Counted from the stretch's first letter, positions 1 through 5,089 are shown. The stretch: DNA of 5,607 bases from an uncultured Atopobium sp. (GCA_946999785.1 CAMQEO010000072.1:1-5607); one strand, 5' to 3'. Notes: generated from the letters alone by a model not told the origin. Translations and numbers: made by a program.

Positions 1-5
1 TCGGG

Positions 6-29
6 AGGTGCGAGGCGATCCCCGCACTT
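6..29 (+). promoter_or_regulatory. Stem-loop upstream of rplE
   Basis: Bases 6-15 pair with 20-29: the run AGGTGCGAGG faces CCCCGCACTT with one internal A-C mismatch (13/22) and one G-U pair (7/28), closed by the four-base loop CGAT. It is not followed by a T-run, so it is not a Rho-independent terminator. It sits 17 bases before the rplE Shine-Dalgarno. In E. coli, S8 represses the spc operon by binding mRNA around the rplE start, so a structure here is a candidate control site. That role is inference, and I did not match it to the S8-binding core. The helix could also cover the 3' end of the upstream gene (expected rplX), whose end I cannot fix. Confidence 0.5.
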
Positions 30-56
30 AAAACCCCAAGAGTTTAGGAGTGTCCT

Positions 57-620
57 ATGGCAAAGAAGTCAACCGAAGCCATGCCTCGATTAAAGGCAAA
101 ATACTTCGATGAAGTACGCGATGTACTTCAAAAGGAATTTGAGTACAAAAATGTTAACCAAATTCCAAAGATCGAGAAAATCGTCGTAAACATGGGTGTT
201 GGCGAAGCCGCTGGCGACCACAAAGCAATCGAGGGCGCTGTATCAGACCTTCGTGACATTACTGGTCAACAACCAATGGTTACCCACGCTCGTAAATCTA
301 TCGCTACTTTCCACCTTCGCGCTGGTATGCCTATTGGCGCTAAAGTAACACTTCGTGGCGATCGTATGTACGAGTTCTTTGATCGTCTTATTTCTATTGC
401 TATTCCACGTATCCGCGACTTTCGTGGTATTTCCTCTAAGAGCTTTGACGGCCACGGTAATTTCTCCATGGGCGTAACCGAACAGCTCATCTTTGCGGAA
501 ATTGATTTCGACAAAGTCGATCACACACGTGGTATGGACATTACCGTTGTAACTACAGCATCTACCGACGAAGAAGGCCGTGCACTTTTAGCTGCATTTA
601 ACTTCCCGTTCAAAAAATAG
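57..620 (+). CDS. rplE: 50S ribosomal protein L5
   Basis: L5 belongs to the central protuberance of the 50S subunit, where it binds 5S rRNA with L18 and contacts the P-site tRNA and the 30S head. The product is 187 residues, slightly longer than the 179 of E. coli because of an N-terminal extension of the kind seen in actinobacteria (MAKKSTEAMPRLK). Visible family motifs are KIVVNMGVGEA (41-51), THARKSIATFHLRAGMPIG (76-94), PRIRDFRGIS (117-126) and the C-terminal DEEGRALLAAFNFPF (171-185). The ATG at 57 is preferred over the in-frame ATG at 81 because AGGAG at 46-50 lies six bases before it. The next gene, rpsN, follows after an 82-base gap, which is roomy for this operon. Residues 145-150 read IFAEID where many homologues have IFPEID, a mild substitution and not a sign of damage. 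Confidence 0.98.
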   Translation: MAKKSTEAMPRLKAKYFDEVRDVLQKEFEYKNVNQIPKIEKIVVNMGVGEAAGDHKAIEGAVSDLRDITGQQPMVTHARKSIATFHLRAGMPIGAKVTLRGDRMYEFFDRLISIAIPRIRDFRGISSKSFDGHGNFSMGVTEQLIFAEIDFDKVDHTRGMDITVVTTASTDEEGRALLAAFNFPFKK

Positions 621-641
621 TATTTGGTAGATGATGGAGTA

Positions 642-658
642 GCTGCGCTTTGCGCAGC
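642..658 (+). promoter_or_regulatory. Perfect 7-bp hairpin in the rplE-rpsN gap
   Basis: GCTGCGC (642-648) pairs perfectly with GCGCAGC (652-658) around a TTT loop. There is no T-run on either strand, so it is unlikely to be an intrinsic terminator. It starts 22 bases after the rplE stop. Possible roles are a processing or stability element, or partial tuning between rplE and rpsN. The structure is seen directly; the role is inference. Confidence 0.55.
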
Positions 659-666
659 AATCGTAA

Positions 667-684
667 GGCTTTGGTAATAAAGCC
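667..684 (+). promoter_or_regulatory. 6-bp hairpin just before the rpsN ribosome binding site
   Basis: GGCTTT (667-672) pairs with AAAGCC (679-684) around the loop GGTAAT. It lies eight bases after the preceding hairpin and six bases before the rpsN Shine-Dalgarno (691-698). It could hold the initiation region open or modulate ribosome loading. With only three G-C pairs, it is a weaker structure than its neighbour. Confidence 0.4.
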
Positions 685-690
685 AAGGTA

Positions 691-698
691 AAAGGAGG
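691..698 (+). promoter_or_regulatory. Strong Shine-Dalgarno deciding the GTG start of rpsN
   Basis: AAAGGAGG is a near-perfect match to the 16S rRNA 3' end and lies only four bases before the GTG at 703. The spacing is short, but there is no better start: translation from this GTG gives the expected S14 N-terminus (MAKTSMIVKA), while the next in-frame ATG would remove five residues. Confidence 0.75.
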
Positions 699-702
699 AT
701 TT

Positions 703-888
703 GTGGCTAAGACATCGATGATCGTCAAGGCAAACCGTGAGCCGAAGTTTTCATCACGCACACAAAACCGTTGCCAACGTTGTGGACGTCCTCACAGCGT
801 ATATCGCAAGTTTGGTTTATGCCGTGTTTGCTTCCGCGAAATGGCTTGTATAGGCGAGCTCCCTGGCGTGCGCAAAGCAAGCTGGTAG
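703..888 (+). CDS. rpsN: 30S ribosomal protein S14, zinc-binding short form (type Z)
   Basis: S14 binds 16S rRNA in the 30S head, near S3, S10 and S19. At 61 residues this is the short type Z form, rather than the roughly 100-residue zinc-free form of E. coli. Four zinc ligands are visible as two CxxC pairs, C24-x2-C27 and C40-x2-C43. They are followed by the conserved FREMACIGELPGVRKASW tail (44-61), which ends in the typical SW. A further cysteine, C49, is not part of the usual zinc site. The start is GTG, chosen because AAAGGAGG lies just upstream and the N-terminus matches the family. Gaps of 82 bases before and 85 bases after the gene are long for this operon, and each holds hairpins. 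A zinc-free paralogue elsewhere in the genome is common in such bacteria but cannot be seen here. Confidence 0.97.
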   Translation: MAKTSMIVKANREPKFSSRTQNRCQRCGRPHSVYRKFGLCRVCFREMACIGELPGVRKASW

Positions 889-894
889 GAAGCT

Positions 895-944
895 CTGGTG
901 TGTAGGCATCTTTGCTACGGGCAAAGCGTGAACCACATGCACAG
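895..944 (+). promoter_or_regulatory. Composite stem-loop in the rpsN-rpsH gap
   Basis: The core is CTTTGC (910-915) paired with GCAAAG (921-926) around TACGG. An alternative fold closes C915 with G920 over a UACG tetraloop, leaving G921 bulged. Farther out, GTGTGT (898-903) can pair with ACATGC/AC (937-942) using two G-U pairs, enclosing the core in a larger structure. No T-run follows. It ends 14 bases before the GAAGGAG that serves rpsH. As rpsH encodes S8, the usual translational repressor of this operon, feedback here is an obvious hypothesis, but only the core pairing is directly supported. Confidence 0.4.
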
Positions 945-973
945 TTTCATCACGAACGAAGGAGAAGGAATCT

Positions 974-1372
974 ATGAAGGTTACCGATCCCATAGCGGAC
1001 ATGTTAACGCGTATTCGTAACGCTAACTCCGCAGGTAAACCTGAGGTCTCTTTACCCTCCAGCAAGGTACTTGCTGAGGTAGCTCGCGTAATCTGCGAGG
1101 AAGGGTATATTGAGTCCTTTGAGATTGAAGATAGTAAACCTCAAAAAACTTTACACATTACACTTAAGTATGGAGAAAAGCGTGCTCGCGTGATTCGCGG
1201 TATTCGCCGTATTTCTAAATGCGGTTTGCGTATTTACTCCTCAGCAGATAAACTGCCGCGCGTTCTTGGCGGTCTTGGTACTGCTGTAATCTCAACTTCT
1301 AAGGGCATGATGTGCGATCGTGACGCTCGTAAATTGGGCGTTGGCGGCGAGGTCATTGCCTATATTTGGTAA
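974..1372 (+). CDS. rpsH: 30S ribosomal protein S8
   Basis: S8 is a primary 16S rRNA-binding protein that organises the central domain of the 30S subunit by binding helices 20-22. In E. coli it also represses spc operon translation by binding mRNA near rplE. The product has 132 residues, a normal length. The N-terminal TDPIADMLTRIRNA (4-17) and the C-terminal signature STSKGMMCDRDARKLGVGGE (107-126), ending in YIW, are canonical; the conserved STSKG stretch is the RNA-binding core. The ATG at 974 follows AAGGAG and a second purine-rich AAGGA, with a normal spacing. A structured 85-base leader separates it from rpsN, while rplF follows after only 28 bases. Two cysteines sit at C41 and C83, and another, C114, falls within the signature; this has no known significance. 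Confidence 0.98.
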   Translation: MKVTDPIADMLTRIRNANSAGKPEVSLPSSKVLAEVARVICEEGYIESFEIEDSKPQKTLHITLKYGEKRARVIRGIRRISKCGLRIYSSADKLPRVLGGLGTAVISTSKGMMCDRDARKLGVGGEVIAYIW

Positions 1373-1400
1373 TCGTTACTCATCTGGATAGGAGCAGACA

Positions 1401-1937
1401 ATGTCTCGTATTGGTAAGAAGCCTGTCTTGGTTCCAGCCGGTGTAACGGTGACCATTGACGGAACTCACGTTGTTGCTAAGGGCAGCAAAGGCGAGCTTA
1501 AGCGCACGTTTTCAAAGCTCGTTGTAATTAAAGAAGAGGGTCAAGAGCTTTTAGTTGAGCTCGCTGAGCCAACGGTGGAAGCCAACGCTCAACAAGGTTT
1601 AACACGCACCCTGCTTCACAACATGGTAATCGGTGTTTCGGAAGGCTTTGAGAAGCGTCTTGAGCTTGCTGGTGTTGGTTATCGTGCTTCACTTAAAGGT
1701 AAAGACTTGGATTTATCTCTGGGTTACTCGCACCCAGTTATTTATCCTTGCCCAGCCGAAATGACATTTGAGGTTCCCGATAACACTCACATTGTTGTTA
1801 AGGGAATTTCTAAAGAGCAAGTTGGTCAAGTTGCTGCTGAAATTCGTTCTAAGCGTCCTCCTGAGCCTTACAAAGGTAAAGGTATTCACTACGAAGGCGA
1901 ACACATTCGCAGAAAACTTGGTAAGGCTGCTAAGTAG
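1401..1937 (+). CDS. rplF: 50S ribosomal protein L6
   Basis: L6 binds domain VI of 23S rRNA near the sarcin-ricin loop and supports the factor-binding side of the 50S subunit. The product has 178 residues, matching the family. Two repeated L6 domains are expected, at about residues 1-82 and 83-178. The opening MSRIGKKPVLVPAGV (1-15), the GVSEGFEKRLELAGVGYRA stretch (78-96) and the C-terminal rRNA-contact motif RPPEPYKGKGIHYEGE (152-167) are all present. The ATG at 1401 is supported by TAGGAG six bases upstream. The gene lies 28 bases after rpsH and 60 bases before rplR. A single cysteine (C117) is seen. Nothing suggests truncation or frameshift. Confidence 0.98.
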   Translation: MSRIGKKPVLVPAGVTVTIDGTHVVAKGSKGELKRTFSKLVVIKEEGQELLVELAEPTVEANAQQGLTRTLLHNMVIGVSEGFEKRLELAGVGYRASLKGKDLDLSLGYSHPVIYPCPAEMTFEVPDNTHIVVKGISKEQVGQVAAEIRSKRPPEPYKGKGIHYEGEHIRRKLGKAAK

Positions 1938-1941
1938 TTTT

Positions 1942-1977
1942 ACTTCACCTAGGAAGTCTGTTACCCCGTTAGGTAGC
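1942..1977 (+). promoter_or_regulatory. Two small tandem hairpins in the rplF-rplR gap
   Basis: ACTTC (1942-1946) pairs with GAAGT (1953-1957) around ACCTAG. Two bases later GTTACC (1960-1965) pairs with GGTAGC (1972-1977) around CCGTTA, with one G-U pair. The second ends nine bases before the rplR Shine-Dalgarno (AAGGAG, 1987-1992). Neither has a T-run. Both are short stems, so they could arise by chance; their interest lies in recurring in the other long gaps of this operon. Confidence 0.3.
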
Positions 1978-1997
1978 GGCATGTTGAAGGAGAAAGT

Positions 1998-2366
1998 ATG
2001 AACAAGAACCAGGCTAAGCTTGCGGGTCTTAAACGCCGCAAACGCCGTGTTCGTTCCAAGGTATTTGGAACAGCTGAGCGTCCTCGTTTGAGCGTGCATC
2101 GTACAAACGCTCATATTTACGCTCAAGTTATTGATGACTGTGACGCTAAGGTAATTTGCGCTGTTTCTACCTTAACCGCAGAAATTAAAGGTCAAGTAAA
2201 AGTTGGTTCAAATAAAGAAGCTGCAGAGCTTGTAGGTAAACTTGTTGCAGAGCGTGCATTAAGCGCTGGCGTAAAAGAAGTTACCTTTGATCGTGGTGGA
2301 CACATTTACCATGGTCGTATTAAGGCTTTGGCAGAAGGTGCCCGCGAAGCGGGTCTGAAGTTCTAG
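1998..2366 (+). CDS. rplR: 50S ribosomal protein L18
   Basis: L18 binds 5S rRNA and, with L5, attaches it to the central protuberance of the 50S subunit. The product has 122 residues, typical of bacterial and especially Gram-positive forms. The basic N-terminal tail (LKRRKRRVRSK, 11-21) precedes the conserved RPRLSVHRTNAHIYAQVIDD (28-47), and the C-terminal FDRGGHIYHGRIKALAEGAR (97-116) with final LKF is diagnostic. The ATG at 1998 is supported by AAGGAG five bases upstream. Its TAG stop (2364-2366) forms the first three bases of the rpsE Shine-Dalgarno, so a ribosome finishing L18 sits on the initiation site for S5, an arrangement that favours coupled translation. Confidence 0.98.
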   Translation: MNKNQAKLAGLKRRKRRVRSKVFGTAERPRLSVHRTNAHIYAQVIDDCDAKVICAVSTLTAEIKGQVKVGSNKEAAELVGKLVAERALSAGVKEVTFDRGGHIYHGRIKALAEGAREAGLKF

Positions 2367-2370
2367 GAGG
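2364..2370 (+). promoter_or_regulatory. Shine-Dalgarno of rpsE overlapping the rplR stop codon
   Basis: TAGGAGG contains the rplR stop codon TAG and a strong Shine-Dalgarno core, seven bases before the rpsE ATG at 2378. This fixes the rpsE start and suggests re-initiation by ribosomes that terminate on rplR. Confidence 0.75.
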
Positions 2371-2377
2371 AATTTGA

Positions 2378-2899
2378 ATGCCACGTGATCGTAAGCGCCA
2401 GGATGACTCCGAGCTTCAGGAGCGCGTAGTTTACATCCATCGCGTATCTAAAACTGTAAAAGGCGGACGTCGTATGTCCTTACTTGCACTTGTTGTTGTA
2501 GGAGACGGCAAGGGCAATGTAGGAATTGGTATGGGTAAGTCTGCCGAGGTTCCACAAGCAATTCAAAAAGCTGTGGACGATGCAAAAAAGAACATGTTCC
2601 ATGTGCCTATCACAGAAAATGGTTCAGTTCCTCATGCTGTTAAAGAGCACTATGGTGCTGGTTGTGTATTGATTCAACCTGCTGTACCTGGTACTGGTGT
2701 TATTGCTGGAGGTCCTGTTCGTCCTCTGTTTGAAATGGCAGGAATTACCAATGTACTGTCTAAGTCATTGGGTACCGGCAACGCTCTTAACATGATCAAA
2801 GCTGCCGCAAAAGGCTTGCAATCTTTGACAAGCCCCGAAGAAGCAGCTGCTCGTCGTGGCATGAGCGTAAAAGAGATGTTTAATGGAAAGGAGGCCTAA
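2378..2899 (+). CDS. rpsE: 30S ribosomal protein S5
   Basis: S5 lies at the mRNA entry side and the neck of the 30S subunit and affects decoding accuracy and mRNA helicase activity. The product has 173 residues. An N-terminal double-stranded RNA-binding-like S5 domain starts around RVVYIHRVSKTVKGGRRMSL (16-35). The VSKTVKGGRR loop is the region where spectinomycin-resistance changes are known in E. coli, and it looks wild type. VVVGDGKGNVGIGMGK (39-54) and the C-terminal domain GTGVIAGGPVRPLFEMAGI (105-123) and NVLSKSLGTGN (125-135) follow. The ATG at 2378 has TAGGAGG seven bases upstream. The 3' end carries the Shine-Dalgarno of rpmD, and only five bases separate the two genes. Confidence 0.98.
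   Translation: MPRDRKRQDDSELQERVVYIHRVSKTVKGGRRMSLLALVVVGDGKGNVGIGMGKSAEVPQAIQKAVDDAKKNMFHVPITENGSVPHAVKEHYGAGCVLIQPAVPGTGVIAGGPVRPLFEMAGITNVLSKSLGTGNALNMIKAAAKGLQSLTSPEEAAARRGMSVKEMFNGKEA
2887..2894 (+). promoter_or_regulatory. Shine-Dalgarno of rpmD inside the rpsE coding end
   Basis: AAAGGAGG overlaps the last codons of rpsE and lies ten bases before the rpmD ATG at 2905. The anti-Shine-Dalgarno match is strong and the spacing slightly long. Ribosomes finishing S5 cross this site, which fits coupled synthesis. Confidence 0.7.
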
Positions 2900-2904
2900 G
2901 CACC

Positions 2905-3093
2905 ATGGCTGATAAAAAAGTAAGCGTTAAGCTTGTTCGCAGTGCCGTTGCATCTGTGAAAAAAGATCAAACATTGACCTGTCGTGCAATGGGTCTTCGT
3001 AAAATTGGTGACGTTTCGGTTCTCCCTGATAACCCAAGCGTCCGTGGAATGATCTTCAAGGTAAAGCACCTTGTTGAGGTTGAAGAGAACTAG
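2905..3093 (+). CDS. rpmD: 50S ribosomal protein L30
   Basis: L30 is a small protein of the 50S subunit that binds 23S rRNA, made of a short beta-alpha-beta fold. The product has 62 residues, within the usual 58-62 range. The basic opening KKVSVKLVRSAV (4-15) is followed by the conserved segment MGLRKIGDVSVLPDNPSVRG (29-48), which resembles the family pattern LGLRKIN-x-V-x-DTP-x-VRGMI, and then MIFKVKHLVEVEE (49-61). Its place between rpsE and rplO is standard for the spc operon, although L30 is missing from some lineages. The TAG stop (3091-3093) starts the rplO Shine-Dalgarno, TAGGAG. Confidence 0.96.
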   Translation: MADKKVSVKLVRSAVASVKKDQTLTCRAMGLRKIGDVSVLPDNPSVRGMIFKVKHLVEVEEN

Positions 3094-3096
3094 GAG
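3091..3096 (+). promoter_or_regulatory. Shine-Dalgarno of rplO overlapping the rpmD stop codon
   Basis: TAGGAG combines the rpmD stop TAG with the ribosome binding site of rplO, whose ATG is at 3105, eight bases downstream. It repeats the arrangement seen at the rplR-rpsE junction. Confidence 0.7.
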
Positions 3097-3104
3097 CAAG
3101 ACAT

Positions 3105-3545
3105 ATGCAACTCAATGATCTTCGTCCTGCACAAGGTTCCAAGAAATCACGTAAGCGCATTGGTCGCGGAAACTCTTCTGGTTTTGGAACAACTGCTGGC
3201 CGTGGTACTAAAGGTCAGCTTTCACGTGCTGGTGGCGGTAAAGGAGCCGGATTTGAAGGTGGACAACAGCCTTTAGCTATGCGTTTGCCTAAGCTCCCCG
3301 GTTTTACTAATCACAATCGTGTAGCATACACACCTGTTAATGTTGATCGTCTGAACACCTTGTTTGCTGATGGCGAAACTGTAAATGACGAAACATTAGT
3401 ACAAAAAGGTGTAATTAAACACACCTATATTCCTGTTAAGGTTTTGGGTAACGGTGAACTTTCTAAGAAACTTACCGTATCTGTTGATAAGGTTTCTGCT
3501 TCTGCTAAAGCAAAAATTGAGGCAGCCGGAGGAAAGGTCGAGTAA
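3105..3545 (+). CDS. rplO: 50S ribosomal protein L15
   Basis: L15 is a late-assembling 50S protein that reaches into 23S rRNA near the peptidyl-transferase region. The product has 146 residues, close to the 144 of E. coli. The long glycine- and arginine-rich N-terminal extension is typical: MQLNDLRPAQGSKKSRKRIG (1-20), RGNSSGFGTTAGRGTKGQ (21-38), then GGGKGAGFEGGQQPLAMRLP (43-62) and KLPGFTN (63-69). The C-terminal globular part contains VKVLGNGELSKKLTVSVDK (111-129) and ends with the expected KIEAAGGKVE. The ATG at 3105 follows TAGGAG. Its TAA stop lies two bases before the secY GTG, so secY initiation depends on sequence inside rplO. Confidence 0.98.
   Translation: MQLNDLRPAQGSKKSRKRIGRGNSSGFGTTAGRGTKGQLSRAGGGKGAGFEGGQQPLAMRLPKLPGFTNHNRVAYTPVNVDRLNTLFADGETVNDETLVQKGVIKHTYIPVKVLGNGELSKKLTVSVDKVSASAKAKIEAAGGKVE
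3528..3537 (+). promoter_or_regulatory. Purine-rich ribosome binding site for the secY GTG start
   Basis: GGAGGAAAGG lies inside the end of rplO. The downstream AAAGG ends ten bases before the GTG at 3548, and the upstream GGAGG ends 15 bases before it. The strong GGAGG is therefore far from the start, and the closer AAAGG probably places the ribosome. It supports the GTG, which gives the normal SecY N-terminus. Confidence 0.5.
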
Positions 3546-3547
3546 GC

Positions 3548-4828
3548 GTGTTTAAGGGCATCTCGAGCGCATTTCGCATCAAGGAGTTAAGAAACAAGAT
3601 TTTCATTACGGTGGCAATCCTGTTGCTTTATCGTTTTGGCGCATATTTACCTGCACCTGGTGTGCCGTTTGCTCGCATGCTCCAGGCATTTCAAGAGGCT
3701 TCCGCTGGTAGTGGTGCAGTAGCTGTACTTAATCTTTTTTCTGGTGGAGCTCTTTCTCGCGTTTCCGTTTTTAGTTTAGGAATTATGCCGTATATCACGG
3801 CTCAGATTATTTTGCAGATGTTCCAGGCGGTTATACCTTCGCTTGGAGAGCTTGCAAAAGAAGGCGAATCAGGACAACGTAAGATTACGCAGTACACGCG
3901 TTATCTTACGGTTGTTCTGGCGTTGGTAAATGCAATTGGATATTACTTTTTATTCAAGAGCTATGGAATTAGTTTTTCAAACCTTGGTTTTCCTGAATAT
4001 ATCGAAGCGTTTATCATTGTAGGAGTCTTGCTTGTTGGCGCCATGATTATTATGTGGCTTGGTGAAGTTATCACGCAACGAGGCGTTGGTAACGGAATGT
4101 CACTTATCATCTTCGCAAACATTATGGCTGGTCTTCCTTCTGCACTAACCTCGTCGGTTAATACCTCTACCTTTGGTATGGTAACAACTCTTGTTACGCT
4201 CCTTGTTATTTTGGCTATTATCCCCATTATTATCTTCATTGAGCGTGGCCAGCGTCGTATCCCTGTTCAATATGCTAAGCGCGTGATGGGAAGACGAATT
4301 ATGGGTGGTCAATCTACCTACCTACCTATTAAGGTTAATACGGCGGGCGTTGTTCCTATTATCTTTGCCTCTGCTTTGTTATATATGCCTGCTCAGGTTG
4401 CAGTATTTTTCCCGCGTGTCGATTGGATTCAAGCTTTTGCTAACTCCCTTTCTACGGGCTGGGTAAACTGGGTGTTATCGGTTGTACTTATCGTATTTTT
4501 TGCCTATTTCTATACTGCTATGGTATTTAACCCCGATGAAACTGCAGACCAGCTAAAGAAAGCAGGCGGTTTTGTGCCTGGCGTTCGCCCTGGTGGAGCA
4601 ACTTCTGCATATATTAAAGATGTGCTAGATCACATTACGTTACCTGGTGCTTTGTTTATGGCTGCTATTGCCGTTATTCCTTCTATTATGTTTAGGTTTA
4701 CGGGAAATACTTTGTTGCAGGCGTTTGGTGGTACTTCGGTGCTTATTATGGTTGGTGTTGCTATGGATACAATTTCTCAGCTTAAAAGCCAACTCAAAAT
4801 GCACAATTACGAGGGGTTTTTCCATTAG
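3548..4828 (+). CDS. secY: Protein translocase channel subunit SecY
   Basis: SecY forms the pore of the SecYEG translocon in the inner membrane; it moves unfolded proteins out with SecA and inserts membrane proteins with SRP. The product has 426 residues, normal for the family. Ten hydrophobic segments are visible, roughly at 17-36, 76-95 (after a plug-like stretch at 60-75), 115-137, 151-171, 181-200, 209-231, 265-285, 305-326, 364-383 and 392-409. Signatures include FRIKELRNKI (9-18), NLFSGGALSRVSVFSLGIMP (62-81), the cytoplasmic loop ERGQRRIPVQYAKR (232-245) and FVPGVRPG (342-349), which contains the arginine needed for SecA-dependent export in E. coli. The GTG start, two bases after the rplO stop, yields the typical N-terminus. 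secY is the last gene before the terminator, as in many spc operons. Confidence 0.98.
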   Translation: MFKGISSAFRIKELRNKIFITVAILLLYRFGAYLPAPGVPFARMLQAFQEASAGSGAVAVLNLFSGGALSRVSVFSLGIMPYITAQIILQMFQAVIPSLGELAKEGESGQRKITQYTRYLTVVLALVNAIGYYFLFKSYGISFSNLGFPEYIEAFIIVGVLLVGAMIIMWLGEVITQRGVGNGMSLIIFANIMAGLPSALTSSVNTSTFGMVTTLVTLLVILAIIPIIIFIERGQRRIPVQYAKRVMGRRIMGGQSTYLPIKVNTAGVVPIIFASALLYMPAQVAVFFPRVDWIQAFANSLSTGWVNWVLSVVLIVFFAYFYTAMVFNPDETADQLKKAGGFVPGVRPGGATSAYIKDVLDHITLPGALFMAAIAVIPSIMFRFTGNTLLQAFGGTSVLIMVGVAMDTISQLKSQLKMHNYEGFFH

Positions 4829-4864
4829 ACTTGCTGTGCGGCAGAGTACACATAACAGATTATT

Positions 4865-4889
4865 AAGCGGAGCTTGGCTCCGCTTTTTT
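4865..4889 (+). terminator. Rho-independent terminator after secY
   Basis: AAGCGGAGC (4865-4873) pairs perfectly with GCTCCGCTT (4877-4885) around a TTG loop, and T-residues run from 4884 to 4889. A nine-base GC-rich stem followed by a U-tract is a textbook intrinsic terminator. It begins 36 bases after the secY stop. It probably ends the ribosomal operon transcript, at least partly, and separates it from adk. Confidence 0.92.
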
Positions 4890-4893
4890 GTTG

Positions 4894-4953
4894 GCACAGA
4901 GGATGAGATACGTATGATTCAAGATTTATCGTCTAAATTTTCATCATCTGTGC
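4894..4953. repeat. Imperfect inverted repeat, 15-base arms, just after the terminator
   Basis: Bases 4894-4908 (GCACAGAGGATGAGA) can pair with 4939-4953 (TTTCATCATCTGTGC read from 4939, first base paired with 4908). There is one G-A mismatch (4901/4946) and one G-U pair (4907/4940). The outer thirteen positions match at twelve in DNA. The loop is 30 bases. No T-run follows the right arm. It starts only four bases after the terminator's T-run, so it would fold in read-through RNA or in a transcript begun nearby. Alternatives are a protein-binding dyad or a remnant of a repeat element; I cannot tell which. Confidence 0.7.
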
Positions 4954-5072
4954 ATTGAGCACGCGCTAGATTTGTATAAGTTGATAATGTGATTGCCTGC
5001 TTTTGAAAAATCTCAATCTTCGTGTGTTTAAGCTAAAAAACGTGTTACATTTATCATGTCTATTTAACAATC

Positions 5073-5080
5073 GAAAGGTG
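5073..5080 (+). promoter_or_regulatory. Ribosome binding site of adk
   Basis: GAAAGGTG matches part of the extended anti-Shine-Dalgarno complement AAAGGAGGTG and lies nine bases before the ATG at 5090. It lacks the central GGAGG, so it is weaker than the sites of the ribosomal protein genes. It supports the ATG that gives the expected Adk N-terminus MNLVLLG. Confidence 0.6.
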
Positions 5081-5089
5081 TTGAATCCT

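Larger units (their letters stand above)
4829..5089 (+). other. Non-coding secY-adk gap with terminator, inverted repeat and probable adk promoter
   Basis: These 261 bases hold the terminator (4865-4889), a long imperfect inverted repeat (4894-4953) and then an AT-rich stretch to adk. The AT-rich part has promoter-like hexamers, but no pair with good spacing. TATAAG (4975-4980) and GATAAT (4983-4988) lack a suitable -35. TTGAAA (5003-5008) faces only TTTAAG (5027-5032) at 18 bases. TATCAT (5052-5057) matches the -10 consensus at five of six positions but has only a poor -35 upstream. I therefore infer that adk has a promoter here but cannot place it. No credible protein is encoded; a 14-codon frame at 4914-4958 is considered too weak. 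Confidence 0.55.

Noticed and set aside
2..47. Possible 3' end of rplX (L24) before rplE
   Set aside because: L24 is expected here. One frame gives REVRGDPRT with a stop at 29-31, another ends at 45-47 within the rplE ribosome binding site. Neither matches a clear L24 C-terminus and both use rare arginine codons, so the stretch may be wholly untranslated.
642..658. Hairpin after rplE as a transcription terminator
   Set aside because: The stem is strong, but no T-run follows on either strand and essential operon genes lie downstream.
1713..2126. Antisense open frame across rplF and rplR
   Set aside because: It lies opposite two certain ribosomal protein genes and spans their gap, has no recognisable domain, and its composition follows from the codon pattern of the + strand. 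The same holds for the other reverse-strand frames at 243-524, 817-1065, 2674-2862, 2896-3099, 3961-4239, 4640-4897 and 5189-5371.
4647..4958. Forward open frame overlapping the end of secY
   Set aside because: It is an out-of-frame reading of the last SecY membrane segments (leucine-rich by shift), runs through the terminator and has no ribosome binding site.
4975..4988. TATAAG/GATAAT as the defined adk promoter
   Set aside because: No acceptable -35 hexamer lies 16-18 bases upstream of either; only TTGAGC at 14 or 22 bases. Left as a possibility within the gap entry.
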